This document shows positions 53,186 through 63,866 of a stretch of DNA of 64,000 nt, one piece after another (within the stretch, counting starts at the first letter, position 1; the number at the start of each line of letters is the position of its first letter). Made by a program: the position numbers and the translations under genes. The DNA is from Coriobacteriaceae bacterium (GTDB lineage: Bacteria > Actinomycetota > Coriobacteriia > Coriobacteriales > UMGS124): the NCBI GenBank assembly GCA_019421015.1, contig JAHZGC010000002.1, forward strand, positions 1 through 64,000, given 5' to 3'. Below the pieces are notes generated by a model, which was given only the letters and a program-made list of their open reading frames with translations, ran no database searches and was not told the origin of the DNA.

Positions 53186-54766
53186 TTACGCCTTGGCCAG
53201 GTGCTCCAGGCGGAAGTTGCCCAGGGGCGTCTGGATCCAGCCGGTGATGTCGGTGCGGTAGGCGTTGCACCAGGGGGTCACGAACAGCGGGATGTTCACG
53301 GCCTGCTTGCGGAACGCCTGCTGGATCTGGGCGTAGAGCTCCTTGCGGATCTCGTTGTCGAGCTCCACGTTGGCGGCGTCGTTGATGGCCACCAGCTCCT
53401 CGGGCTGCTCAAAGTTGGTGAAGCAGCCGTAGTTCACGTCAAAGCTGAACAGGAAGTGCATGAACTCCGCCGGGTCCTGGACGTCGTCGCTCCAGCCCGA
53501 GACCAGGATGTCGAAGTCGCGGTCGGCGCGGGCCTGCGAGAACGATGTGGCCTCGCGCGCGTCGAGCTCCAGGGTCACGCCGATCTGGGCCCACTGCTGC
53601 ATGAGGATCATCGCGATCTGCTCCTGGGTGGCGTTGCCGCCGCGCAGAAGGACGCGCAGGCTAAAGCCGTCGGGGTAGCCGGCCTCAGCGAGCAGCGCCT
53701 TGGCGGCCTCGACGTTTGCCACCGCCGGCTCGATCGAGTGGTCGCAGAACTCCGAGGTCGGGGCAAAGACGCTGCCCACGGCCGTGGCGTAGCCGTACGA
53801 GAGCGCGTCGACGAACTCTTGGGCGTCGGTGGCCTCGTAGAGCGCCTCGCGCACGGTCTCGTTGGCCAGGTACTCGTTGGCCACGTTGCACGAGAGGAAG
53901 GTGACGTTGGTCGAGGGGTCGGGGCTCACGACCACGCTGCTGTCGCTCGAGAGCTGCATGAGCGTGGAGAAGGGCAGGTCGGTGGCGATGTCGATGTCAC
54001 CGGCCTGGAGCTGGAGCTGGCGCGAGGTGTCCTCGGCAACCACCTTGAACTCGATCTCCTGGGTGAGCGGCAGCCCGGCCTCGCGGTAGTTGGGGTTGGC
54101 GGCCAGGGTCAGGTACTCGCCCTTCCTCCACTCCTTGATCATGTAGGGGCCCGCGCCGATGACGTCGGTCATGTAGCCCTCGTCGCCCACCTGGTCAAAG
54201 TGGGCCTTGGACTGCACGCCCAGCGTGAAGATGCACAGGTTGGCCATGGTGGAGGCGGCCGGCTCCTTGGTCACGACGATCACCGTGGTGTCGTCGGGGC
54301 ACTCCACGTGGTCGATGTTCTCGACGCACATGTGCCAGTTGGAGTCCTCGGCCTCGATGGCGCGGTTAAAGGTGAACTCCCAGTCGGCGGCGGTCACGGG
54401 GGTGCCGTCCGAGAAGAGCAGGCCGGGCTTCACGGTGAACGTGTAGGTGGTGCCGTCCTCGGAGACCTCCCAGCTTTCGGCCAAGCAGGGCTCGATGGAC
54501 TCGCCGTCGTCGGAGGTCTTGACGAGGCCTTCGAGGATGAGGTTGAACACGAAGATGTTCTGGTTGCCGATGCAGGTCACCGGGTCGAGGTTGTCGGAGT
54601 CGACGGCGCGGCCGATGACGATGCGGCTGGAAGCGCTGGCGTCGGCGCTGTCGGCGAGCGCGGCACCGGTGCCGTTCAGCGCGTAGCCACCGAAGGCGAC
54701 CAGGGCACCGAGGGCGGCGGTGCCGCGCAAAAAGCCGCGACGGTCGAGGCTGGACAGGCAGTTCAT
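53186..54766 (-). CDS. Exported peptide/solute-binding protein (SBP_bac_5, DppA/OppA type)
   Basis: This 526-aa protein starts with a Tat signal (LDRRGFLRGTAALGALVAFG). The mature part has IVIGRAVDSDNLDPVTCIGN, ILEGLVKTSDDG, TYTFTVKPGLLFSDGTPVTA and WEFTFNRAIEAE, the family 5 signature region. It also has the usual C-terminal region (RDFDILVSGWSDDVQDPAEF). It binds peptides or similar solutes for an ABC importer. A strong CAAGGAGGACCCCC site precedes ATG 54766. No permease or ATPase gene is nearby, so it must share a transporter encoded elsewhere. Confidence 0.92.
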   Translation of the reverse strand: MNCLSSLDRRGFLRGTAALGALVAFGGYALNGTGAALADSADASASSRIVIGRAVDSDNLDPVTCIGNQNIFVFNLILEGLVKTSDDGESIEPCLAESWEVSEDGTTYTFTVKPGLLFSDGTPVTAADWEFTFNRAIEAEDSNWHMCVENIDHVECPDDTTVIVVTKEPAASTMANLCIFTLGVQSKAHFDQVGDEGYMTDVIGAGPYMIKEWRKGEYLTLAANPNYREAGLPLTQEIEFKVVAEDTSRQLQLQAGDIDIATDLPFSTLMQLSSDSSVVVSPDPSTNVTFLSCNVANEYLANETVREALYEATDAQEFVDALSYGYATAVGSVFAPTSEFCDHSIEPAVANVEAAKALLAEAGYPDGFSLRVLLRGGNATQEQIAMILMQQWAQIGVTLELDAREATSFSQARADRDFDILVSGWSDDVQDPAEFMHFLFSFDVNYGCFTNFEQPEELVAINDAANVELDNEIRKELYAQIQQAFRKQAVNIPLFVTPWCNAYRTDITGWIQTPLGNFRLEHLAKA

Positions 54767-54960
54767 GGGGGTCCTCCTTGGTTGCTTGCTGTGCCCGGTA
54801 ACCCGGGTGCCGTACAACCTACTCTTTTGGTTCTGCGATGTCGAGGGGTACATGGTGGTTTTTGGAGGACGAGCGGCATGGGGAGTGGTTGGCTGACCGG
54901 TGGGATAGCCTGGTTGGGTGGCGGGGATGGCGCGTGGGTACGTGGGAGGGTGGGCTTGCT

Positions 54961-55182
54961 GGCAGGAATCGGGACTTTGCGACTTTCCGGGTGGTCCGAC
55001 TGGCGGAAATCCGAACTTTGCGACGTGGTTTTGGTGGTAGGGAAGAAGGGTGTGGAGGTCGGTGCGTCTCTCACCTGTGGTGATACTGATGCTAATAGTG
55101 GTGCTACCGTAAAAGCGAGTCGCATAGTTCGGATCCCTGCCATTCCCAACCCTGCTCAAGTCGCAAAGTTCCGATTTCTGCC
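54961..55182. repeat. Palindromic 41-bp-period array, family C (2+2 units)
   Basis: A 23-bp unit (GGCAGGAATC...CTTTGCGAC) starts at 54961 and 55002. Inverted units start at 55119 and 55160 (GTCGCAAAGTTCCGATTTC...). Both steps are 41 bp. The remainder of 54767-55333 is GC-rich and holds no gene. Confidence 0.9.
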
Positions 55183-55333
55183 GGTTTCTGCCGGACTGTG
55201 GGCAGACCGCGCCAAAAGCCGTGGGTTCCTAATGCCTCGCTCTTACAGTAAACAGTTGTAAAATACCCTCAGCCCCTCTCCACCCGCATCCCTGCCGCCC
55301 GCTTGCCGCTCACCCCACCCTGGGAGCCTCGCC

Positions 55334-56818
55334 ATGAACCTCTCCAAGTCGCGCTACGTCAAGGGCATCCAGTGCCCCAAGATCCTCTGGATGGACCTCC
55401 ACATGCCCGAGCAATTCAACGACGCGGCCTTGAATCAGGCAGCGCTCGACACCGGCAGCGCGGTGGGCGACCTGGCCATGGGCTACTTCGGCGACTACGT
55501 CGAGGTGCCCTTTGCCCCGCAGGGCTTCTCCGCCATGGCCGCCACGACGCGGGAGTTGCTCGACGCTGCGACGCCCGTCGTCTGCGAGGCCACATTTGCC
55601 TGCGACGGGTGCCTCTGCATGGTCGACATCCTGCTCACGGAGCCCGACGGCGTGCGTCTCGTGGAGGTCAAGTCGTCCACCTGCATGAGCGACATCTACC
55701 TGCACGACATGGCGTTCCAGACCTGGGTGCTGCGCCGCTGCGGGTTCAACGTCAAGTCGGCGGCCCTCATGCATCTCAACAACCAGTATGTGCGCCGGGG
55801 AGAGCTCGACCTGCGGCAGCTCTTCACCGTTGAGGACTGCACCGAGCAGGTGTTTGCGATGCAGCCCGAGGTGGGGGCTGCCGTCGAGCGGCTCAAGGCC
55901 GTGGCGGAGCAACCCGACGAGCCGCCGATCGCCTGCGGTGCCCGCTGCAAGAAGCCCTACGAGTGCGGCTACTGCGGCTGGTGCTGGCGCGAGCTGCCCA
56001 CGCCCAACGTCTTTGACCTGAGCCGCATGCAGATGAAGAAGGGTCTGGAGCTGCTCGACCGGGGAATCGTGAGCTTCCAGGACCTTCTCGACCACAAGGT
56101 TAAGCTGAATGGCCGGCAGGCGGTGCAGGTGCGCTGCGAGGTCGAGGGGCTCGACACCGTTATCGACCGCAAGGCCGTGGCCGGGTTCCTGGACGGGCTG
56201 AGCTTTCCGCTGTACTTCCTTGACTTCGAGACGTTCCAGCCGGCCGTGCCGCCCTTCGACGGCGTGCGTCCCTACCAGCAGATTCCCACCCAGTACTCGC
56301 TCCACGTACTCCGCGAGCCGGGGGCCGAGCTGGAGCACCGCGAGTTTTTGGCCGAGGCGGGCAAGGACCCCTGCCGCGCTGTGGCCGAGCGTCTGGTGGC
56401 CGACATCCCCATGGGCGCGTGCACGCTCGCCTACAACATGACCTTTGAGAAGGGCCGCATCGGCGAGCTGGCCGCGGCCTTCCCCGACCTGGCCGAGCAC
56501 CTGCTGGCCATCAACGCCGGCATGGACGACCTGCTCAAGCCGTTCAGCAGCGGTGCCTACTACGCCCGGGCCATGGGCGGCAGCAACTCGATCAAGCGGG
56601 TGCTGCCGGCGCTGTTTCCCGACGATCCCGAGCTCGACTACCACAGCCTCGACGGTGTACATAACGGCAGCGAGGCCATGGCCGTCTACGCCGACCTGGT
56701 GAACATGGCTTCCGAGGAGGCTGCGCGCACGCGCGAGAACCTGCTGCGCTACTGCGAGCTCGACACCTACGCGATGGTGAAGATCTGGCAGAAGCTCGTC
56801 GAGGCCGTGGAGGGGTAG
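55334..56818 (+). CDS. DUF2779 protein: Cas4-like nuclease plus DEDD exonuclease-like domain
   Basis: This 494-aa protein begins MNLSKSRYVKGIQCPKILWM. The N half has a PD-(D/E)xK core (CMVDILLTEPDGVRLVEVKS, around residue 110) and a cysteine set CGARCKKPYECGYCGWCW (about 203-220), the Cas4/AddB-like Fe-S nuclease pattern. The C half (DUF2779) contains YFLDFETFQPAVPPFDG, with the DxE of RNase H-like/DEDD exonucleases, and YCELDTYAMVKIWQKLV with a final aspartate. It probably processes DNA or RNA ends, perhaps in defence or repair. It stands alone, with no cas genes in the window. Confidence 0.88.
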   Translation: MNLSKSRYVKGIQCPKILWMDLHMPEQFNDAALNQAALDTGSAVGDLAMGYFGDYVEVPFAPQGFSAMAATTRELLDAATPVVCEATFACDGCLCMVDILLTEPDGVRLVEVKSSTCMSDIYLHDMAFQTWVLRRCGFNVKSAALMHLNNQYVRRGELDLRQLFTVEDCTEQVFAMQPEVGAAVERLKAVAEQPDEPPIACGARCKKPYECGYCGWCWRELPTPNVFDLSRMQMKKGLELLDRGIVSFQDLLDHKVKLNGRQAVQVRCEVEGLDTVIDRKAVAGFLDGLSFPLYFLDFETFQPAVPPFDGVRPYQQIPTQYSLHVLREPGAELEHREFLAEAGKDPCRAVAERLVADIPMGACTLAYNMTFEKGRIGELAAAFPDLAEHLLAINAGMDDLLKPFSSGAYYARAMGGSNSIKRVLPALFPDDPELDYHSLDGVHNGSEAMAVYADLVNMASEEAARTRENLLRYCELDTYAMVKIWQKLVEAVEG

Positions 56819-56921
56819 GAACGCCGGCGGCCCTTTGCGGCCACGACCGGGACCAACAAGGGTGGGCCGAAGCGCCTGGCATCTGCCAGTGTCGAGGCCC
56901 CCGTGAGAAAGGATGTTCATC

Positions 56922-57110
56922 ATGGCGACCATCGATGTCGACGCGCTGCGCGACTATATGGAGGACTACTACGGTACCGCGATGTTCAACGGGTTTGCGC
57001 CGGCGCTGGGGGACCTGGCGGACGTGAGCTCCATGGACCCGTACGAGTTGTGTCAAAAGGCCGAGGAGGAGGGCGTCGACCTGCGGCGCTTCGAGGTGGA
57101 GGAGGAGTAG
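56922..57110 (+). CDS. Small acidic hypothetical protein (62 aa)
   Basis: MATIDVDALRDYMEDYYGTA then MFNGFAPALGDLADVSSMDP and a very acidic end (EEEGVDLRRFEVEEE). GAAAGGATGTTCATC precedes the ATG, 103 bases after the DUF2779 stop, so it may share that transcript. The sequence is coherent and soluble but has no recognised motif. Confidence 0.65.
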   Translation: MATIDVDALRDYMEDYYGTAMFNGFAPALGDLADVSSMDPYELCQKAEEEGVDLRRFEVEEE

Positions 57111-57239
57111 AAGGGCTCACGCGGAAGGCGACTGCCCGGTTTGGGCCATTGTTTCCGAAGCATGCAAACGCCCCGTCGCCTTCGCCGCGTCTCCGCCGGG
57201 TGTGAGGGGGGGCTTGGACTGGGCTTGCCCGTTGCTCTC

Positions 57240-57522
57240 GATGTGTTTACAGAACCTGCTGTTCCACGAGCGCTAGCGCGGGATCATTGCGCGCATGGGC
57301 GAGCTGCTCACCATGTACGTGAGCCACGCGTTTCCGGGCGACGCCACGGCGACGGGCCCCTCGGCTCTGCAGTCCCTGTTCGAGCACGCCCGCAACCGCG
57401 GGTTCGACGTGGTGGGCGACTACTACGAGGAGTCGGTCTGCCGCTGGCCCCAGGTGTTCGACGAACGCGGAGAGATCTTGGTGCACTGCCGCCTGCCGGT
57501 GCGGCAGGGGGAGCGGAGGTAG
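57240..57522 (+). pseudogene. Remnant of a regulator effector domain, with an in-frame amber codon
   Basis: The frame MCLQNLLFHER, TAG, then RGIIARMGELLTMYVSHAFP to QVFDERGEILVHCRLPVRQG resembles the end of a GyrI-like effector domain found on MerR or AraC regulators (yEe...eilvhcrlPV). No DNA-binding half exists upstream. The part after the TAG could still be translated from an internal ATG, but it is probably debris. Confidence 0.5.
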
Positions 57523-57557
57523 GGCGTCGCGGAGGCGCGCCGACTGCCCGTGGGCGC

Positions 57558-57800
57558 GGACAGAATCGCGACTTTCTTGGCCCATGGGGTCTTTCCGGCG
57601 GGTCTCTTGGACGGAACCTCGACTTTCTTGGCCGATTTTTCGGACGGCCTGGTGACCTGCGGGATAAAGCTGCTGGTAGATGACTCGCCCCCTCAGAAAT
57701 CCTGACAAGGGGAGGTCCATATCGGTCGAGAAAGTCCGCAATCTTGTCCGCCGGCGCCCCCTCAGGCACCGAATAGGTCGAGAAAGTCGAGGTTTTGTCC
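57558..57800. repeat. Palindromic array, family D (2+2 units, 51-52-bp period)
   Basis: A 25-bp unit (GGACAGAATC...CTTTCTTGGCC) starts at 57558 and 57609 (step 51). Inverted units (GGTCGAGAAAGTC...TTGTCC) start at 57724 and 57776 (step 52). It fills the convergent gap 57523-57827. Confidence 0.88.
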
Positions 57801-57827
57801 ACAGGCTGGCCCCTAGCCGAAAACCCT

Positions 57828-58328
57828 TTATTCCACCTCGAGCAGGGTCTGCACCAGAGCGACCATCGTGTCCTTCTCCGTCGGTGCCGAAAGGGCAACC
57901 ATAAGCGCTATGGCAGCCAGGGCGTTGGGTTCGACGGGCTGGCGCGCAGGGCTTAGCAACCCGTTGCGCTCCAAAAAGTACACGAACAGGGCGGCGGCGC
58001 AGCGCTTGTTTCCGTCGTAGAAGGGGTGGTCCTTGACCACCTGGTACAGCAGGTTCGCCGCCTTGGCCTCCAGCGACGGGTAGAGTTCGAACCCGGCGAA
58101 CGACTGGTAGAGCCCCCGTACAATGCCCTCGAAGGAACCATCGCGTTCACGGCCGAAGAGATCCGAGGTCTCGTAGAACGGCAATTGCTGGATGAAGGCT
58201 CGGGCATCCTCGTAGGTCAGCTCCCAGGTGGCGGCCTGCCCCTTGGGTGCGATTACCTCGCCCTCGTCGTAGCGGGCCAGCAGCTCCAGGGCCGGAAGGT
58301 ATTTGCGGATAAGGGCGGCCGTTCCCAT
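57828..58328 (-). CDS. Fic/Doc-family protein (166 aa)
   Basis: HPFYDGNKR (101-109) is the Fic active-site loop, with the catalytic histidine and the anion-binding GN. LTYEDARAFIQQLPFYETSD and YPSLEAKAANLLYQVVKDHP form the surrounding helices. The N-terminus (MGTAALIRKYLPALELLARY) resembles the C-terminal half of RhuM-Fic proteins, so this could be a stand-alone or shortened form. Fic enzymes transfer AMP or phosphate to hydroxyl side chains and often act as toxins. No partner gene is adjacent, and I see no clear inhibitory (S/T)xxxE(G/N) motif. GAAAGGACATCC precedes the ATG. Confidence 0.88.
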   Translation of the reverse strand: MGTAALIRKYLPALELLARYDEGEVIAPKGQAATWELTYEDARAFIQQLPFYETSDLFGRERDGSFEGIVRGLYQSFAGFELYPSLEAKAANLLYQVVKDHPFYDGNKRCAAALFVYFLERNGLLSPARQPVEPNALAAIALMVALSAPTEKDTMVALVQTLLEVE

Positions 58329-58436
58329 GGATGTCCTTTCGTGCAGGGATGCTGGGTCTCAGGGTAGCACGGATATGGAGCGTGAAGGACAAGGTGGGAG
58401 AGGACCCTGTCATTTGCCTGCAGTCTGCCGGTTGCC

Positions 58437-58646
58437 TGCCAGAAAAAGCAGCTTTATTTGGCAAGAGGGCTCTTCGGGAAAGGCCATGCCAGATAAACCT
58501 ACTTTATTTGGTAGGCCATCTGCCTGCGGAAATAATGAAAAACAGCTGGTAGATGGACCTGTTTTTGTTTGCCAAATAAACCAGCTTTGTTTGGCGGCAC
58601 TCCCTTGGAGAAGGGCTTCTGCCAGAAAAGCCTACTTTATTTGGCA
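58437..58646. repeat. Array of four self-complementary 27-bp units, family E
   Basis: Units TGCCAGAAAA...TTATTTGGCA start at 58437, 58487, 58570 and 58620. The steps are 50, 83 and 50, so two pairs flank a centre. Each unit is itself a palindrome with TTTATTTGGCA ends. The region is AT-rich. The rest of 58329-58824 is GC-rich leader with no gene. Confidence 0.88.
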
Positions 58647-58824
58647 GTCTCCACCTCGCTCGGCAGTCCCAGCCCCGCTTGGCCGCCCCCGGTCTGCCTT
58701 CCACCCGCCTCCCCCCACCGCGAGTTCCTCCCCCGTGCCCTCCACGTCGCTCGGGTACTATACCTTGCACAACTACCGTACCTCCGGCCCCGCGCTTCTA
58801 TCCTCCCGAAAGGTTTCCGCCCCC

Positions 58825-61338
<2,514 letters not shown>

Positions 61339-61485
61339 GGCGAGCGGCGCGGGCGGGGCGAGGCGAGCGATGTGTGCGGCCTGGGCGGCGCGGGCGGGGC
61401 GATGGCGTGCGGGCTGGAGAGTGCGGGCGACCCTCCCAATATGGGAACACCTGTCTGTATGAATCGCTCCCTCGACTTGCAAGCC

Positions 61486-61710
61486 GAGATGCTTCCGCAG
61501 AAAGGGGGTTCTGGATAGGCGCAATCTTTTTTGTTCGAGTTTGCGCTCGGCGGTTGCTTCAAGGGCTAGCGGAGAAATACCTGGTAGATGGGCTGTTTTT
61601 ATAAGCAGGTACCCACCAACTCCAAGGTTTTCTCCCCTAGGGCTGCTACCGGGGGCGTTTGGGCGGTCGAGTTGCCTATCCAGAACCCTGATTATGCGGC
61701 GGTATCTGCC
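61486..61710. repeat. Inverted-end repeat element, GGATAGGC family, copy 4 of 5
   Basis: GAGATGCTTCCGCAG then GGTTCTGGATAGGC (61486-61520) faces GCCTATCCAGAACCCTGATT then GGTATCTGCC (61673-61709). The span is 225 bp. The internal block is divergent here. The remainder of 61339-61787 is GC-rich without a gene. Confidence 0.85.
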
Positions 61711-61787
61711 AAAATGGCCTCCGTAGGCGTTCTGCGGAGAAGTCCCGGAGGTAGTCGGCGAGCGCCCATGCGTGATAGCCTCCCTCC

Positions 61788-62888
61788 ATGGATACGATCA
61801 TCTGCCTCGAGTCGGCACTCGAGATGTATCATGCGGCGCGCATCGTCGACGACCAACGGGGCTCGTCGGATCCTGCCGTGCGGTTATCGGCGCTTTCGCT
61901 TAAGCGTTTGAACTGCGGCAATGTGGGCAGTCGCGCCCCCTCGCCCCAAGATGTCGACCTGCTCTTGCGCCAGTTCGGCCGGTTCTCGGACGCTTGCCTC
62001 AAGGAGGGGCCGTGCCCCGTTGTGGGGTTGACGCCGCCGGTGCACGTTTTGGTTCCCCACGACGTCCCGCGGTGGCAGACCGATCGCCGCGTTTCGCACC
62101 GCGCGCCAGCCCGGGTGCCCGACGGCTCCTTGGTTCGTTTTGAGGACGGCCTGCTTCTGAGCTCGCCCGAGTATCTTTTTCTCCAGGCCGCCATTCAGCT
62201 TGATGTGCTCGACCTCGTTTGGCTGGCCTGCGAACTGTGTTCTCTGTATACCATCCATCCCCGGTGCCGGGGTGCGCTGCTGCCCGCTCGGCCCCTTACC
62301 ACGCCGCAGCGTCTCGTCGGCTATGTGGAGAAGGCCTGCGAGCTGGGAGCTTATGGGGCAAAGAAGGCCTTGCGCGCCGCAGGCTATGCGTTGGGACATG
62401 CCGCCTCTCGCCGCGAGGTTGCGTTGGCGCTGTTGGCGACGCTGCCCCGGTCGATGGGTGGGCGGGCGATCCCAAAGCCGCAGCTCAACTACGACATCAA
62501 GATCGACGGTCGGCTGGGGGCAATCCACAATTGGCGGTCGTTTGACGTCGACGCCTGCTGGCCCAACGAGAAGGTCGTGCTTGAGTACGACAGCGACACG
62601 CACCATCTGAAGGGTTGGCGCAGGGCGCGCGACAACGACAAGCGGGAGGCCCTGCGGACGATGGGCTACCGGGTGGTCGAGGTGTCGACGCAGCAGTTCG
62701 ACTCCTTGGTGATGGTCGACGATTCCCTGTTGCGCCTGTGCAACTATCTGGGCGTTCGCAACCGGGCCGGCGAGTCTCGCTACGATTGGCAGCAGCGGCG
62801 CTCTGACCTGCGGCGGCGTCTCTACCGGCTGGACGAGCGGGGGATCGAGTGGTCGCCCACGGGCAGGCGCCGCTCCGGTTCTGCGTAG
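61788..62888 (+). CDS. DUF559/Vsr-like endonuclease-fold protein (366 aa)
   Basis: The C-terminal region (about 255-320) reads WRSFDVDACWPNEKVVLEYD, SDTHHLKGWRRARDNDKREA, then LRTMGYRVVEVSTQQF, the D...E.DG/S..Hh.......D..R...L...G..V.r.t pattern of Vsr/DUF559 restriction-like nucleases. The upstream 250 residues are AbiEi-like in layout (a helical core, PDGSLVRFEDGLLLSSPEYL), found on many actinobacterial proteins of this type. The substrate is unknown. It stands alone between two copies of the same repeat element. No good ribosome-binding site is seen close to ATG 61788. Confidence 0.8.
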   Translation: MDTIICLESALEMYHAARIVDDQRGSSDPAVRLSALSLKRLNCGNVGSRAPSPQDVDLLLRQFGRFSDACLKEGPCPVVGLTPPVHVLVPHDVPRWQTDRRVSHRAPARVPDGSLVRFEDGLLLSSPEYLFLQAAIQLDVLDLVWLACELCSLYTIHPRCRGALLPARPLTTPQRLVGYVEKACELGAYGAKKALRAAGYALGHAASRREVALALLATLPRSMGGRAIPKPQLNYDIKIDGRLGAIHNWRSFDVDACWPNEKVVLEYDSDTHHLKGWRRARDNDKREALRTMGYRVVEVSTQQFDSLVMVDDSLLRLCNYLGVRNRAGESRYDWQQRRSDLRRRLYRLDERGIEWSPTGRRRSGSA

Positions 62889-62947
62889 GGCGCAGGGCCG
62901 GGAAGCCTAAAACCGGCAGGCCGCGAGACCGAGAAGCTGCGAAACCC

Positions 62948-63161
62948 GAGATGCCTCCGCATAATCAAGGTTCTGGATAGGCGGAGGTGGGCGCCGTGCG
63001 CTACCCGATGGCCCGCCTTCGCTCTCGTGCGATTTCGGCCCCAGCAAAATCGCAGTTCAGGAGGGTCATTGCCTGCGGGACCTCCCTGCGTTGCGGGCAT
63101 CCGGGGACATCGGGGCGCTCGCGGGCCTATCCAGAACCCTCATTCCGCGGCGCTATCTGCC
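62948..63161. repeat. Inverted-end repeat element, GGATAGGC family, copy 5 of 5
   Basis: GAGATGCCTCCGCATAATCA then GGTTCTGGATAGGC (62948-62982) faces GCCTATCCAGAACCCTCATT then GCTATCTGCC (63125-63161). The internal block AGTTCAGGAGGGTCATTGC is at about 63054. The span is 214 bp. The remaining gap to 63338 is AT-richer and holds the promoter of the MNT gene. Confidence 0.85.
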
Positions 63162-63338
63162 CTTGGGGCTATCCGCCTGTAAGACTGCCGGGCAATCGGG
63201 CGTCCGTCGGGGATGACAATTCGTGCGTGCGCCGGCAATGCCCATGGGTATGCTCTAGTAGTATGACAGGTGATGTACAATTGCATCTTACATTATGCCC
63301 ATCACCAGTCGCGTTGCCAGCTTGTAGAGGAGGCTCAT

Positions 63339-63866
63339 GTGGCCCAGGCGGTTCTGAGCGTGCGCATGGACGAAGAGACCAAGCGCGCCTTTGTGGACTT
63401 CTGCGATCAGATTGGCATGAGCGTGTCGACAGCAATCAACATGTTTGCTCGCCAAACGCTTAGGGAGCAGCGGCTGCCGTTCATCCCTTCGCTTAGCATG
63501 CCCAACACCCCCGCCGCTTTCGATTCCGGCCCTGGTTTTGGCAGTCCAACCGAGATTCCCGTTGCGCTTAGCCGTCTTGATATAGCGAAGGCGGTGGAAC
63601 GGGCGGCCGCGCCCTTTGTTGCCATCGATCGCGTCGTCCTGTTCGGATCCCATGCACGTGGGGACGCGCGCCCCGACAGCGACATCGACCTGCGCATCGT
63701 TCGTGCAACGGCGGCCGTTCTCACCTGCGCGAACATTGCGGCTTTTAGCGAGGCCGTTGGGGTGGAGACGGGCAGGAGGGTCGATGTGGTCTCCGCGCGT
63801 GTCATCAAAGACGAAGCGTTGGCGGCCGCCATTGAGCGAGAGGGCGTCGTGGTCTATGAGCGCTAA
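63339..63866 (+). CDS. RelB/DinJ-like antitoxin domain fused to an MNT nucleotidyltransferase
   Basis: The GTG follows AGAGGAGGCTCAT. Residues 1-45 (VAQAVLSVRMDEETKRAFVD, FCDQIGMSVSTAINMFARQT) are a ribbon-helix-helix of the RelB/DinJ type. After a Pro/Gly linker, residues about 90-175 form a minimal nucleotidyltransferase: VVLFGSHARGDARPDSDIDL has the GSxxRG and DxD catalytic sites. In MNT/HEPN systems this enzyme AMPylates and silences the HEPN RNase. It overlaps the HEPN-like gene by 11 bases. The fused DNA-binding domain would add autoregulation and is not part of the usual MntA. Total length is 175 aa. Confidence 0.88.
   Translation: MAQAVLSVRMDEETKRAFVDFCDQIGMSVSTAINMFARQTLREQRLPFIPSLSMPNTPAAFDSGPGFGSPTEIPVALSRLDIAKAVERAAAPFVAIDRVVLFGSHARGDARPDSDIDLRIVRATAAVLTCANIAAFSEAVGVETGRRVDVVSARVIKDEALAAAIEREGVVVYER

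Noticed and set aside
55334..56818. cas4 and a hidden CRISPR locus
   Set aside because: The nuclease half is Cas4-like, but the protein has the DUF2779 C-terminus and there are no other cas genes or arrays.
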